From Pseudomonadota bacterium (GTDB lineage: Bacteria; Pseudomonadota; Gammaproteobacteria; Burkholderiales; SG8-39): a stretch of 6,059 bases of DNA. The notes below the pieces were generated by a model. It was not told where the DNA came from. It worked only from the letters and a program-made list of their open reading frames with translations, and made no database searches. Made by a program: the position numbers and the translations under genes. Below, piece after piece: positions 5,814-6,059 of this stretch; within the stretch, counting starts at the first letter, position 1, and each line of letters begins with the position of its first letter. The stretch covers positions 1 to 6,059 of the forward strand of contig QGUL01000123.1 of NCBI GenBank assembly GCA_003242425.1, written 5' to 3'.

Positions 5814-6059
5814 TAGCGCGCGTGCCGCAACGCGTCGACGATTTCCAGCCGCGACGCGCGCCAGGCGGGGTAGACGCTGGCCGCGAGCGTGGTGAGCACC
5901 GCAAGCAGCCAGGCATCGAAAGCGAGCGCCGGCGTGACGCGGATCGCGCCCGTGAAACCGCGCGCCATACCGGGCGGCGGCGGCTCGGAATTCCCACCCC
6001 CGGAATCCCCCAGCGGGGCGAGCACCCAGAGGCGGAGGCCAACGACCCCCCCGTCACCC
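5813..6059 (-). CDS. ABC transporter permease, FtsX-like, C-terminal fragment
   Basis: The frame is open from the right edge to TAG at 5815-5813, giving 81 visible residues; the remaining 300 or so lie outside the window. The end, AFDAWLLAVLTTLAASVYPAW followed by RASRLEIVDALRHAR, is the last membrane helix and C-terminal tail of an FtsX-like permease. It is closely similar to the end of the neighbouring permease (PAWRVARTPIVDALRQNV). EPPPPGMARGFTGAIRVTP matches the periplasmic PPPP loop region of that neighbour. Between the TM3 remnant (GGVVGLRLWVLAPLG) and PPPP the frame reads GDSGGGNSE where the family pattern predicts something like GIPMPPPP; the shifted frame does read GIPGVGIP. Two compensating single-base shifts therefore seem likely (G run at 6007-6011; one base missing between 5984 and 5985). 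It is probably the LolC/E-like partner of the 4579-5802 permease. Confidence 0.85.
   Translation of the reverse strand, partial: GDGGVVGLRLWVLAPLGDSGGGNSEPPPPGMARGFTGAIRVTPALAFDAWLLAVLTTLAASVYPAWRASRLEIVDALRHAR

Noticed and set aside
5803..6057. Upstream extension of the permease frame to 492 residues
   Set aside because: The extra 85 residues are Arg/Ser/Pro-rich and antisense in character. They overlap the clear C-terminus of the preceding permease, and a ribosome-binding site supports ATG 5802.
1..6059. CRISPR arrays, tRNA or rRNA genes, transposases, exosortase or PEP-CTERM genes
   Set aside because: I looked for these because of the FeeM-like genes and the mixed strand layout, and saw no direct-repeat arrays, RNA gene signatures, transposase motifs or PEP-CTERM tails.

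Overview
This is a GC-rich fragment with tightly packed genes and proteobacterial-type envelope genes. The genes suggest a Gram-negative proteobacterium, possibly a betaproteobacterium, but no marker gene fixes the taxon. The window runs off the end of a gene on both sides: an acyltransferase has lost its N-terminus on the left, and an ABC permease has lost most of its length on the right. The right edge also shows signs of base-level error. This looks like a short contig.

Layout, left to right. At 1-536 (+) is the C-terminal part of an N-acyl amino acid synthase (FeeM-like, GNAT fold). It converges, with a 3-bp gap, on a secreted LolA-like 'outer membrane lipoprotein-sorting' protein at 540-1289 (-). 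Divergent from that gene is a two-gene (+) operon: a LolD/MacB-type ABC ATPase (1325-2071) and an outer-membrane beta-barrel of the DUF1302 type (2087-3553). The barrel has an unusual N-terminal region with three copies of an SR(D/G)ELFG motif. After a 54-bp convergent gap carrying a minus-strand terminator comes a second, complete FeeM-like acyltransferase (3608-4327, -). A 251-bp non-coding stretch (4328-4578) with several inverted repeats and a T-tailed hairpin follows. Last come two MacB/LolC/E-type permeases on the minus strand, one complete (4579-5802) and one cut off (5813 to the window edge).

Together the genes contain what a lipid-handling envelope pathway would need: two acyltransferases related to enzymes that join a fatty acyl chain to an amino acid, an inner-membrane ABC extractor (one ATPase plus two permeases), a periplasmic LolA-fold carrier and an outer-membrane barrel. 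My working model, which is inference only, is a dedicated system that makes an N-acylated amino acid or similar lipid and moves it across the periplasm to or through the outer membrane. The parts are scattered over both strands in at least four transcription units, not in one operon.
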